From Victivallales bacterium (GTDB lineage: Bacteria; Verrucomicrobiota; Lentisphaeria; Oligosphaerales; Oligosphaeraceae), in assembly GCA_017554445.1 (NCBI GenBank), contig JAFZIJ010000022.1:1-43842 (forward strand): DNA of 43,842 bases, written 5' to 3'. This document shows positions 1 to 7,400 of this stretch, piece after piece. The stretch's first letter is position 1. The number at the start of each line of letters is the position of its first letter. The notes under the pieces were generated by a model. It had not been told where the DNA came from. It worked only from the letters and a program-made list of their open reading frames with translations, and ran no database searches. The position numbers were made by a program, and so were the translations under genes.

Positions 1-5
1 AAAAA

Positions 6-45
6 ATTAATCATTAATCATTTATCATTAATCATTAATCATTAA
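6..45. repeat. Heptamer tandem array ATTAATC
   Basis: Five consecutive 7-bp units begin at 6, 13, 20, 27 and 34 (ATTAATC, with ATTTATC as the third), followed by a partial unit at 41. The array runs into the 3' end of the minus-strand Dabb gene: its stop codon (35-37) and the last two sense codons lie inside the array. Because the period is not a multiple of three and both strands contain TAA, stops occur in every frame on both strands. It may continue beyond the left edge of the window. Confidence 0.85.
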
Positions 46-337
46 AATCAAGGCACAGCCTTGTCTGTGTGAAGGGCCTCACTTTCGTGTTTGCGACTTC
101 CACATGTGCGGGATGCACGGCGTATCCCTTCAGCGCCGCTTCATCCGTAAATGCCGAATCCAGCATGACATCCGCATTCGAACTCGCCAATCCTTCCGTG
201 CGGACGACAATGGATTCCAGCCCTGGAACGACGCCTTTCAGTCCTTCCAGTCCGGCCTTGATGCCAGCCTTCACCTTCACTTTTTCCTCTGCCGACAATT
301 CATCCTTCAACTTCCACAAAATAACGTGCTTAACCAT
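35..337 (-). CDS. Dabb-family (stress-responsive alpha/beta barrel) protein
   Basis: A 100-residue protein that looks like a complete Dabb domain (dimeric ferredoxin-like alpha/beta barrel): it opens with VKHVILWKLKDE, has a central helix with many Glu and Lys, and ends with HPAHVEVANTKVRPFTQTRLCLDF, the usual HxxHxxV C-terminal pattern. Length matches single-domain members. Dabb proteins are small cytosolic dimers whose activity is mostly undefined; a few are cyclases. A good ribosome site (AAAGGAG) lies about 7 nt before the ATG at 337. The gene is followed directly by a heptamer array and is downstream of the SGNH-type hydrolase on the same strand, but 204 nt away, so co-transcription is uncertain. 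Confidence 0.85.
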   Translation of the reverse strand: MVKHVILWKLKDELSAEEKVKVKAGIKAGLEGLKGVVPGLESIVVRTEGLASSNADVMLDSAFTDEAALKGYAVHPAHVEVANTKVRPFTQTRLCLDFND

Positions 338-447
338 GTTATTTTCTCCTTTTTTGATTATTCCACGCGAAGCGTTTTTTCAAACCGCCGAGCCACAGGC
401 AACCGTTTTCACGGAGCAAAAAGTATTCCCTACTGTGGATAGAGTAA

Positions 448-528
448 CTGGATTCACTGGATGAACTAGATTGGCTTATATTAAACTATCTCCAGAACAT
501 CCAGAATATCCAGAGTATCCAGAATACC
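448..528. repeat. Inverted pair of 9-bp tandem arrays
   Basis: The left arm has CTGGAT at 448 and 457 and the variant CTAGAT at 466, an exact 9-bp period. The right arm has the reverse complement ATCCAG at 499, 508 and 517, after a first unit TCCAG at 491. The arms are therefore complementary and could fold into a long periodic hairpin with an AT-rich loop (about 475-490). The element lies between the 3' end of the SGNH-type gene and the 5' end of the Dabb gene, both on the minus strand. No T-tract follows, so it does not look like an ordinary intrinsic terminator. Confidence 0.75.
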
Positions 529-541
529 TATCCCTTCGTGG

Positions 542-1405
542 TTACAACTGCGGAAATTCATCCACGGCCTTCTGGGCCATTTCGCGCAGGAATTGCGCAT
601 CCGCATTGCCGATGCAGTCCGGAACAAACGTCACTTCGGAAGTCTTTCTGTGATAAAGGAATGCGAACCAGACACAGGCCTGCATGTATTTGCCGCGTTC
701 GTTCAGATGGATCGTATCACGATGGATAACCATCTCGCCCGTTTTCGAATCCTTCGCCCAACGCATCGTGCCGACCAACGACCACGCCTGCGCAGGCAGA
801 TCCGGCCAGACAATCTGCTGAAGCAGTTCAGGCGGATAATTGACGAACGCATGCGGCTGGTTCTGACGCGCCAACTGGACGGCGAATCCCGTCGGAATGA
901 TGCGCAGATTGCCGTGGTCGGCAGCCAGCTTGCGGTAGTTCGTCGTCAGACGGTTGTACATTTCCGTCTGGTCGATGCCCCATTCGCCGCCAGGCATGAT
1001 GCGCGGATCATCCTTACGATAGGACCACGTCTGCTGGATGCAGATTTCCGCCGACGGCGCATTCGTGCGCACATAGTTGCAGATGTTCGTGCCAAACGGC
1101 TCGAACGTCTCCGGCCGCCAACTGGCGTGGGAGGCTTGCTGCATCGTCACGATATCCCATGGACGCGATTGCAGAATTTCCTTCATCGTATGCGTGTAGT
1201 TTTGGTACATGCGGAACACGCGATCCCGCTCTTCGTTTTCAATGTAGTTCCAATGGCGATGCAATTCACAGCCGCCGTGGTTCGCGCGTTCAAAATACAG
1301 TTCGCAACCAGCCGATTCCACAACTGGTTGGAAATAAGACATCAAGCTGTCCGTAAAACTGTTGCCGATCGTCAAGACCGAAAGGGATTTCAATGCTTCT
1401 GCCAT
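542..1405 (-). CDS. DUF4886-type SGNH hydrolase
   Basis: A 287-residue protein with the hallmarks of an SGNH/GDSL-like esterase fold of the DUF4886 type. Block I is LTIGNSFTDS with the candidate nucleophile Ser16; block V is HRDTIHLNERGKYM, giving candidate Asp230 and His233. A central segment WDIVTMQQASH (83-93) fits the block III region. No signal peptide or membrane segment is visible, so it probably acts in the cytoplasm. In this family such proteins are usually found in glycan-degrading bacteria and are presumed carbohydrate esterases, but no substrate can be read from the sequence. The ATG at 1405 is preceded by GGAGA at a normal distance. It stands alone, divergent from the zinc peptidase gene. 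Confidence 0.8.
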   Translation of the reverse strand: MAEALKSLSVLTIGNSFTDSLMSYFQPVVESAGCELYFERANHGGCELHRHWNYIENEERDRVFRMYQNYTHTMKEILQSRPWDIVTMQQASHASWRPETFEPFGTNICNYVRTNAPSAEICIQQTWSYRKDDPRIMPGGEWGIDQTEMYNRLTTNYRKLAADHGNLRIIPTGFAVQLARQNQPHAFVNYPPELLQQIVWPDLPAQAWSLVGTMRWAKDSKTGEMVIHRDTIHLNERGKYMQACVWFAFLYHRKTSEVTFVPDCIGNADAQFLREMAQKAVDEFPQL

Positions 1406-1584
1406 GATTTGTCTCCGTTTGAAGTGGCGTAGGGTAGCGCCTTCGCGAATGAAAGTTGTGTTTTGAAAAACACATTATTCTATAGGCGATTTATGAAAAA
1501 TCAACGTGCAACGCATCCTTTTCTGTAAAACGATGATATATTAATGGAACACGAACCGTTCATCTTATATAAGGAATAACAACC
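1406..1584. other. Divergent intergenic region
   Basis: These 179 bp separate the minus-strand SGNH-type gene from the plus-strand zinc peptidase gene and must hold both promoters. An AT-rich stretch at about 1532-1542 (GATATATTAAT) is the best -10 candidate for the rightward gene. No convincing -35 partner, operator or RNA gene was seen. Confidence 0.4.
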
Positions 1585-2283
1585 ATGCAGATGGATCCCC
1601 TCTACCTCTTGTTCTCCGTGCCCGCCCTGCTCCTCTCCATGCTCGCGTCGTTCTTTGTAAAATCGACGTTCAACAAATACTCGAAAGTCGCGTCATCTTC
1701 TGGCCTGACAGGTGCCCAGGCTGCCGATAAAATGCTCAAAGCCTCAGGCGTCAACAATGTCAAAATCGAACATGTCAACGGCTTCTTGTCCGACCATTAC
1801 GATCCATCCGTCAACACGTTGCGACTTTCAGACGCCGTCTATGCCAGTGATTCTCTTTCCGCGTTGGGCGTCGCCTGCCATGAAGCCGGCCATGCTTTGC
1901 AGAAGGCCAACAACTACGCCCCCATGGGGTTGCGCACACTGCTCGTCCTGCCCGCCAATCTCGGCAGTAAATTCTCCTACGTGCTGATTCTCGGCGGTGC
2001 CGCGATGCAGCAACCGATGCTCATCAAGGTGGGAATCATCCTTTTCACGGCGGCCGTCGCGTTCTCCGTCGTCACGTTGCCTGTTGAATGGGATGCCTCC
2101 GCTCGTGCGAAAAAAGCGCTTGTCACAGCAGGTATTCTGCAACCGCAGGAACAGACCCACGCGGCCTCCGTCCTCAACGCCGCCTTCATGACATACGTCG
2201 CGAGCGCCGTCTCCTCCCTCGGCACCTTGCTTTACTATCTGCTCCGGGCTGGCGTCATCGGCGGCGGAAGAAGACGGGACTAA
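1585..2283 (+). CDS. YugP-family neutral zinc metallopeptidase (membrane)
   Basis: A 232-residue membrane protein of the YugP / Zn_peptidase_2 family. The zinc-binding HEAGH motif is at residues 99-103 and the probable third ligand is Glu168 in PVEWDASARA, the conserved second motif of the family. Hydrophobic segments lie at about 5-23, 119-138, 146-166 and near the C-terminus (about 205-222). Length equals typical members. Members are inner-membrane proteases of unknown physiological substrate. The ATG at 1585 follows AAGGAA at about 8 nt. The stop codon abuts a four-unit heptamer array that fills the convergent junction with the glycyl radical enzyme gene. Confidence 0.9.
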   Translation: MQMDPLYLLFSVPALLLSMLASFFVKSTFNKYSKVASSSGLTGAQAADKMLKASGVNNVKIEHVNGFLSDHYDPSVNTLRLSDAVYASDSLSALGVACHEAGHALQKANNYAPMGLRTLLVLPANLGSKFSYVLILGGAAMQQPMLIKVGIILFTAAVAFSVVTLPVEWDASARAKKALVTAGILQPQEQTHAASVLNAAFMTYVASAVSSLGTLLYYLLRAGVIGGGRRRD

Positions 2284-2311
2284 TGGTTAATGCTTAACCA
2301 CTAACCACTAA
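2284..2311. repeat. Heptamer array filling a convergent gene junction
   Basis: Four exact-phase 7-bp units begin at 2284 (TGGTTAA), 2291 (TGCTTAA), 2298 (CCACTAA) and 2305 (CCACTAA). They start immediately after the stop of the zinc peptidase gene (2281-2283), and the last unit contains the stop codon of the opposite gene (2308-2310). Every unit has TAA on the plus strand, and the CCACTAA units have TAG on the minus strand. No hairpin terminator is visible here. Confidence 0.85.
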
Positions 2312-4563
2312 TTTTCATGTTTATGGCGAGAAATCAAGTGGTTCTGTAGGTTACGCTCTATTAGCTTGAACATCTGCGAATAGCCTGCGACGCGCACTTG
2401 CAGATTGCCGTAATGCTCCGGATCATCCTGCGCACGCTGCATGTCCTCCGCCGTCACGACATTCCATTGCAATTGCCCGACGCCCAGTTTGAAGAACGCC
2501 GTCCGAATCAGTTCCGCCAGCAGTTTTGGCCCATCGACGCCATTTTTGAATAGGCTCGGATGCAGATCGATGATGGCCGCGCTACCGCCGGCCGCCTCTT
2601 CATGTGGTTGACGTCCAAGCGATTCCAACATCCGTGTCACGCCGGATTTGTCATTGCCGGGCGCGGCCGATAATGAATAGGCGAATGATTCGCCGGAACG
2701 ACGTCCATCTGGCGTTGCCGCGATCTTCTGCCCCGCATAGACGTTTTGCAGGAAGCTGAACAGATGGACGAAGAATTGGCTGCCGGGCTCGCTGAGGCGA
2801 TCCATGACGGCGATAAAATCACGTCCAAGCCGCGCCGCCAAATCATCGACCTCCTGTATGCCGTTGCCGTATTTTGGAACGCTATTCTTCAACTGCAGCC
2901 GTTCCGTCTCATGTCCTTCAAAATCAGCCTCCAGCATCTTTCGGAATTCGGCGGCGTCCCAATGATGCGTTTCGAAGATTTCCTTCTTCAGAACCATCAG
3001 CGAATCCGCCGTGTTCGGAATGCCCATCAGGCAGACGGAATGCCAATTGTAATGCGCCCCGCGATCGTTGATTTCACGACCGTTATGGACACAGTCATCC
3101 GTCAGTAGTGAAAACAAAATCTGCGCACCGAATTCGCGTTGCGAGATTTCGCCGCGACGGCAGAAATACACCATGCGCTCTGCAAGATATTCCATGTTCG
3201 TAAGATAAGCTCTGTAAAACTCCTCGAACGTCCCGTATTCCTCCAATTTCTTGCAATGGATGAACGTCTGTTGTTTATGGAAGACGTCATAACCACCGTG
3301 AATGGTCAGTTCCAACACCTTAAGCAAACTGAACCATCCCGAAACAGCTCGTGATACAGCCTTTCCGGGAATCGTCAGTTCCACACAACCGATGGGCGAA
3401 TAATTCCGCGCATCCGTCAGGGAAATGCCGCGTTTGTTCAAGGCGTGGATGAAACATTTGTCGTTGAAAAAGAACGGGATACCGCCGCCGCGCAGGACAA
3501 GTTTGCAGGCTTTTTCCAACAATTCCGGCGGCGTGTCCGGATGAATGCGGAACGACAAATCACGCAGTTCACCGAAATCCGCCGTCGCATCCAAGATAAT
3601 GTCCGTCAATTCGTTACATGCGCAACTGCCGTCTGGCAATGTTCCGCCGAGCGTCGTCGCCTGCACATCGTAATTCTGATAAAGTTTGATGGCGAAATCC
3701 ACCATCAGCTCATGGGCGCGTTCCTTCGTCAATTTGCCGTCTGAAACATCCTTTCGATAATATGGTATGAGCAGCTGGTCAAGCCGCCCGATGCTGTTCG
3801 CGTTGATAATCGATTCTTCGGCACAAGACAGCAGATGGCCGAACCACAGCAGTTGCGTGGCCGCGCCGAAGCTTTTCGCGCCATCTTCTACGGAAAGACA
3901 CCATTCCGCAAGTTCTTCATTCCCTGCGGCTTTCGCAAGTTCCGCATAGCGTCGTCCCAACGTCAATCCTGCTTCACAAACGGCCTTCAACGCTCGGTAG
4001 AAGCTTTCGCTGCGGACGTAATCGACGCTCCATGGTTCGCGTGATGACATCGCCTCTTCCACATCCTTCAACAATCCGCCGAAACCTTTTGCCAACAGTC
4101 GGTCGAAACCACGAACCGTATGATTTTCCATCCAGCCAATGCCGATAAATGGATTCATATCGCCCCACGAACCGTTCATGACGCCTTCGGAAGGATATCC
4201 CATGCAGGAATTTGCAACTGTATGCAGGACATTTTCCCGAAGGCCACGCAGTTTGCTTGGCTGCTCATCGCAACCAAACTGTTTCAACGTCTCCGCATCC
4301 TTTGCGGCATCACGATTCTTGTCATCCGCATGGAAGTTCCATTCCAGATGGACACCAGCCAGAAGGCTGTCCTCTTCCAACTCAAGTGGCGTCAAACGCG
4401 TTAGTTCCAACAACGTCAACGCACGGCATTCCCCTTGCGTCAGGCCAGCCGTCCGCATGGCGCGCCAAGCCGCAGCATCCCGTGTCAACGACACATCCAG
4501 CCGCGATTTCGCACCATCCGTCGCCTTATACCGTTCCAGTAAATGTTTCTGACGTTCGTTCAT
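2308..4563 (-). CDS. Glycyl radical enzyme, GCVE eliminase/dehydratase class
   Basis: A 751-residue pyruvate formate-lyase-like enzyme. The active-site thiyl Cys and catalytic Glu are in SPIGCVEL (Cys393, Glu395), the pattern of eliminating members such as diol, hydroxyproline or choline enzymes, and not the Cys-Cys pair of true pyruvate formate-lyase. The C-terminal glycyl radical loop is RVAGYSQMF with Gly727. The GRLDQLLIPYY segment (259-269) is also typical. Substrate is not identifiable by eye. Such enzymes need a radical SAM activase; none is encoded in this window. The start ATG at 4563 has no strong ribosome site. The gene ends within the heptamer array shared with the convergent peptidase gene. 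Confidence 0.88.
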   Translation of the reverse strand: MNERQKHLLERYKATDGAKSRLDVSLTRDAAAWRAMRTAGLTQGECRALTLLELTRLTPLELEEDSLLAGVHLEWNFHADDKNRDAAKDAETLKQFGCDEQPSKLRGLRENVLHTVANSCMGYPSEGVMNGSWGDMNPFIGIGWMENHTVRGFDRLLAKGFGGLLKDVEEAMSSREPWSVDYVRSESFYRALKAVCEAGLTLGRRYAELAKAAGNEELAEWCLSVEDGAKSFGAATQLLWFGHLLSCAEESIINANSIGRLDQLLIPYYRKDVSDGKLTKERAHELMVDFAIKLYQNYDVQATTLGGTLPDGSCACNELTDIILDATADFGELRDLSFRIHPDTPPELLEKACKLVLRGGGIPFFFNDKCFIHALNKRGISLTDARNYSPIGCVELTIPGKAVSRAVSGWFSLLKVLELTIHGGYDVFHKQQTFIHCKKLEEYGTFEEFYRAYLTNMEYLAERMVYFCRRGEISQREFGAQILFSLLTDDCVHNGREINDRGAHYNWHSVCLMGIPNTADSLMVLKKEIFETHHWDAAEFRKMLEADFEGHETERLQLKNSVPKYGNGIQEVDDLAARLGRDFIAVMDRLSEPGSQFFVHLFSFLQNVYAGQKIAATPDGRRSGESFAYSLSAAPGNDKSGVTRMLESLGRQPHEEAAGGSAAIIDLHPSLFKNGVDGPKLLAELIRTAFFKLGVGQLQWNVVTAEDMQRAQDDPEHYGNLQVRVAGYSQMFKLIERNLQNHLISRHKHEN

Positions 4564-4619
4564 TGATAAATAATTTCTTATCTATATATTATCAGTGTTA
4601 TCTTTAATACTATAAAAAT

Positions 4620-5150
4620 TTACGAGAAACGATGTGTTTTTACAAAAAGAGGAAAGGAATCGATCAAATTCTTTGCAAAATGAATCACATTAGCAAGAAT
4701 TGGCGATTTTGCATTCTTCAATTCAGAGACTATATCTAAATCCATTGCGGGGGAATAAATTACATCATGAAAACACCAAGGGTATTCAAGCTGAGGACAA
4801 TCATCTATTTCCTTCCACTTGTTGGCATTTGCAGGTTGTAAACTCTCTATCTTCTTTATAAAATCAAAACAGAGTTTTAAGGTTGGATTATCCTTCCATT
4901 TTTTGTACTTTGTCGAACTTTTTTTCAATGCTCCCAAAAAATTACCAGCCGCCAAATGATTCTTCGGCGGAAGCTGTCCTGTCTGCGCACAAAAAACAGC
5001 TTTCGCATATTTCTCAAAAAACATTTGAAGAAGCATACACACAGAAGCGCCGCATTCAATCTGAGAAATATTTGTCATGCCATGCAATGCTAGATAAAAA
5101 TCTTGTTTTGCCTGCGTGAAATAAGCGTCTGCCCATGTTTCGTGTGGCAT
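4620..5150 (-). CDS. HEPN-like protein of an AT-rich two-gene cassette
   Basis: A 176-residue protein with a HEPN-like N-terminal helical pattern: ADAYFTQAKQDFYLALHG (8-25) followed by a helix ending FFEKYAKAVFCAQTGQLPP and KNH (about 44-65), the place where HEPN proteins have xxEKxxKAxL...G...PxxH. The RxxxxH RNase motif is absent: the only Arg is next to the C-terminus. The start overlaps the stop of the upstream small gene (TAATG), so translation is probably coupled. GC is about 30% in 4861-4920 against about 55% in the neighbouring enzyme gene, suggesting recent acquisition. Role unknown; a toxin-antitoxin-like or defence pair is possible but unproven. Confidence 0.6.
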   Translation of the reverse strand: MPHETWADAYFTQAKQDFYLALHGMTNISQIECGASVCMLLQMFFEKYAKAVFCAQTGQLPPKNHLAAGNFLGALKKSSTKYKKWKDNPTLKLCFDFIKKIESLQPANANKWKEIDDCPQLEYPWCFHDVIYSPAMDLDIVSELKNAKSPILANVIHFAKNLIDSFPLFVKTHRFS

Positions 5151-5503
5151 TATTCCCCCCTACTCGCGTCTTCAAGCAATTCCGCCTTTTTGTATAATTC
5201 TTCACCATCTTCCAGTTTTCCCCAACCATCTGGAAGTGACAAATCTCCTTGTTTTATTTTTTCATAATCTTCTTTTGAGACGACAATAATCGTACATGGA
5301 TACTGCATCCCTTCCTCTTTATCAGGAGCAAAAGTCAGTGGGAAAACAAGTCCAGACGGCAATACATCACTGCTGACTTCCAGCAATCTGACCTCTTCTT
5401 CCTTCTTTGATTGGAAATAGATAATCAAAAAAGTCTGCGGATCAAACTCGCAGTGAGCCTTCACTAATTCCAACGCTTCGCTTCTAACAGATTTCTTCAC
5501 CAT
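5150..5503 (-). CDS. Small acidic partner of the HEPN-like protein
   Basis: A 117-residue protein of unknown function. The start is set at 5503 because AGGAGG lies about 8 nt before that ATG; the longer frame to 5578 lacks such a signal. It contains a beta-rich core (TFLIIYFQSKKEEEVRLLEV), a PSGLVFPLTFAPDKEEG segment, then YPCTIIVVSKEDYEKIKQG and LPDGWGKLEDG, and an acidic C-terminus. It overlaps the following HEPN-like gene by one base, so the two are an operon. I do not recognise a catalytic motif. Small acidic proteins upstream of HEPN genes can act as antitoxins, but this is inference from position only. Confidence 0.6.
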   Translation of the reverse strand: MVKKSVRSEALELVKAHCEFDPQTFLIIYFQSKKEEEVRLLEVSSDVLPSGLVFPLTFAPDKEEGMQYPCTIIVVSKEDYEKIKQGDLSLPDGWGKLEDGEELYKKAELLEDASRGE

Positions 5504-5684
5504 ATGGACATCCTCCTGAAAAAACACATTCCATGAATACTTGCAACCATAATTTAGTATTGTCAAAAGCTTTTTCAAGGAGAAATCAAATAAAAATGAT
5601 AATTACACTATTCTTCCTCTCTTTTTCTTTGTTTTCAGACTTCATCTGATTTCCACATTTGCGGGAAGATGTCTTGTTGACTGA

Positions 5685-6524
5685 CTAACAAATATTCAAA
5701 ACTTCACGCGCATAACGAACGGATTCTCTTGCGCAGTTTTCTTCATATTCAACGGATTCCTCTGACGTCGCCTTGGGTTCCAGTTGATTTTCTATCGTGA
5801 CGTTGATGTGCGGTGCAAGCCGTCGAATCTGTTCTATCATGCGATGGAGGTCAAAAATTCCCTGGCCTAAAGCCACGCCTGTGATAATCCCCCCAGCGGG
5901 AAAGACAGAGGTCGGCCGAATGGTGAAATCTTTGAAATGACAGGCATATGCGTATGGCAGAAGTTTCTCAAATGCAAGGGCTGGATTTTCCGCCACCAGC
6001 AGATTGTTTCCGCTGTCCGGACAACTTCCAATCCATTCGCGGTCCAATGACTCCAATATATCCAGAAATTCTTCCAGCAAGGCATCTTGATGATTTTCCA
6101 CAGCAAGACGGATGTTGTATTTTTTCAACTCCGGAATAACAGAGCGAAGTTGTTCCTTCTTTTCCTTGAGCTCGTCTGCAAGAAGCCTTTTATCCCATGT
6201 ATTGATGCGCAAACCACCAAGCGCCGTACGTAGCACTTTTGCTCCAACTTTATGCGCTTTAACGATTTGCGGAATCAGATCATTGGGATTAACGCCCCAG
6301 CCGGCGACTTCGATATACAGTCCAAGGCTTTCATTCAGCTTACGGATTTGAGAAAGCCGCTCATCATCGGTCAAATACGGTAGTTCGCATTGATAACCAT
6401 CCAGACCAAGCTCCTTTACATGACGGATGAACGAAAAAATATCCATCTTTTGCGGGCCGGAATAATCCTGTATCTTGCGCCCCATGGCGAAGCGGAAACT
6501 CCACGTGATGATGCCAAGTTTCAT
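5685..6524 (-). CDS. Sugar phosphate isomerase/epimerase (AP endonuclease 2-like TIM barrel)
   Basis: A 279-residue protein beginning MKLGIITWSFRFAMG, with the xylose-isomerase-like TIM-barrel pattern: GLDGYQCELPYL (early strand), LRTALGG, NIRLAVENHQDALLEEFLDIL (metal-ligand Glu and His region), SCPDSGNNLLV, ACHFKDF, and NVTIENQLEP near the end. Members isomerise or epimerise sugars, inosose or hydroxy-acids in the cytosol. The longer frame to 6647 overlaps the upstream aldo/keto reductase gene, so the start at 6524 is preferred; it leaves 16 nt after that gene's stop, and a weak GAGA lies upstream. Gene order suggests an operon with the reductase and probably a shared sugar pathway. Substrate unknown. 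Confidence 0.85.
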   Translation of the reverse strand: MKLGIITWSFRFAMGRKIQDYSGPQKMDIFSFIRHVKELGLDGYQCELPYLTDDERLSQIRKLNESLGLYIEVAGWGVNPNDLIPQIVKAHKVGAKVLRTALGGLRINTWDKRLLADELKEKKEQLRSVIPELKKYNIRLAVENHQDALLEEFLDILESLDREWIGSCPDSGNNLLVAENPALAFEKLLPYAYACHFKDFTIRPTSVFPAGGIITGVALGQGIFDLHRMIEQIRRLAPHINVTIENQLEPKATSEESVEYEENCARESVRYAREVLNIC

Positions 6525-6540
6525 GGTAACATTCTCACTT

Positions 6541-7386
6541 TTAGTTACTTGCACTCTTTGCGGCAGTGACCGATTCGTATGTTTCAATTGGAGCGAAAGC
6601 CAACGCCTTGCCCGTGTCCAACGCATCGATTTCCGCCATTTCCGCATCGCTCAATTCGAAGTCGAAGATTTGGAAGTTGTTTTCAATCAACTTCGGATCA
6701 ACCGCTTGCGGAATGGCGATGACATCATTCTGGTTGTCCCAACGCAAGACAATTTGCGCGATGGTCTTGTTGCGCTTTTCCGCAATCTTTTGCAAGACTG
6801 GATGATTGAATATCCTGCCGCGGCAGAATGGACTCCACGCTTCGCATTGGATTTCATTTTCCGCACAGAATCGCCGCAATTCTTTCTGCTGGCAGAACGG
6901 ATGGATTTCCAACTGGTTGACCATGGGATACAGTTCGCAATGCGACAGCAAATTCTTCAATTCGGGAATCGTGAAATTGCTGACGCCCAAGGAACGGATT
7001 CTGCCAGAAGTATATAACTGTTCCATAATCTTCCAGCTTTTCAAATAATCGCCAACTGGCCAGTGAATTAAATAAAGGTCGATGTAATCCAGTCCAAGCC
7101 GATCAAGACTGGCCAGACACGCCGCACGTTGGTCTCCCATGATCTGGTCATTGTTCCATAGTTTGGTCGTGACAAAGAGTTCCTCACGCGGAATGCCGCT
7201 TGCCTTGATGGCACAACCGACAGCGTATTCGTTGCCATAAATCGCGGCCGTGTCAATCAGCCGATATCCAAGCGAAAGCGCCGTTTCGACACTTTTCTGC
7301 GTGAGTTTTCTTGAACGGTACACGCCAATTCCAATGGCGGGCATGACACGTTCGTCAGCAAGAGTGAATTGCTTCTTATTCAACAT
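6541..7386 (-). CDS. Aldo/keto reductase
   Basis: A 281-residue NADPH-dependent aldo/keto reductase of the AKR5-like group. The catalytic tetrad is visible: Asp45 and Tyr50 in LIDTAAIYGNE, Lys75 in VTTKLWNND, and His108 in DLYLIHWPVGD. Further family marks are GRIRSLGVSNF and VNQLEIHPF; the usual cofactor loop is AIPQAVDPKLIENNFQIF. Length is normal. It lies 14 nt after the stop of the CE15-like esterase gene on the same strand and 16 nt before the TIM-barrel isomerase, so the three are probably co-transcribed. Reduction of a sugar or keto-acid is likely; the exact substrate cannot be named. Confidence 0.93.
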   Translation of the reverse strand: MLNKKQFTLADERVMPAIGIGVYRSRKLTQKSVETALSLGYRLIDTAAIYGNEYAVGCAIKASGIPREELFVTTKLWNNDQIMGDQRAACLASLDRLGLDYIDLYLIHWPVGDYLKSWKIMEQLYTSGRIRSLGVSNFTIPELKNLLSHCELYPMVNQLEIHPFCQQKELRRFCAENEIQCEAWSPFCRGRIFNHPVLQKIAEKRNKTIAQIVLRWDNQNDVIAIPQAVDPKLIENNFQIFDFELSDAEMAEIDALDTGKALAFAPIETYESVTAAKSASN

Positions 7387-7400
7387 GATAAACTATTGTT

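Noticed and set aside
338..541. Possible tRNA or small RNA gene
   Set aside because: No tRNA T-loop (GGTTCGA-type) or acceptor pairing was found; the region is explained by the 9-bp inverted arrays.
5504..5578. N-terminal extension of the small cassette protein
   Set aside because: The internal ATG at 5503 has an ideal AGGAGG ribosome site, while the upstream start has none.
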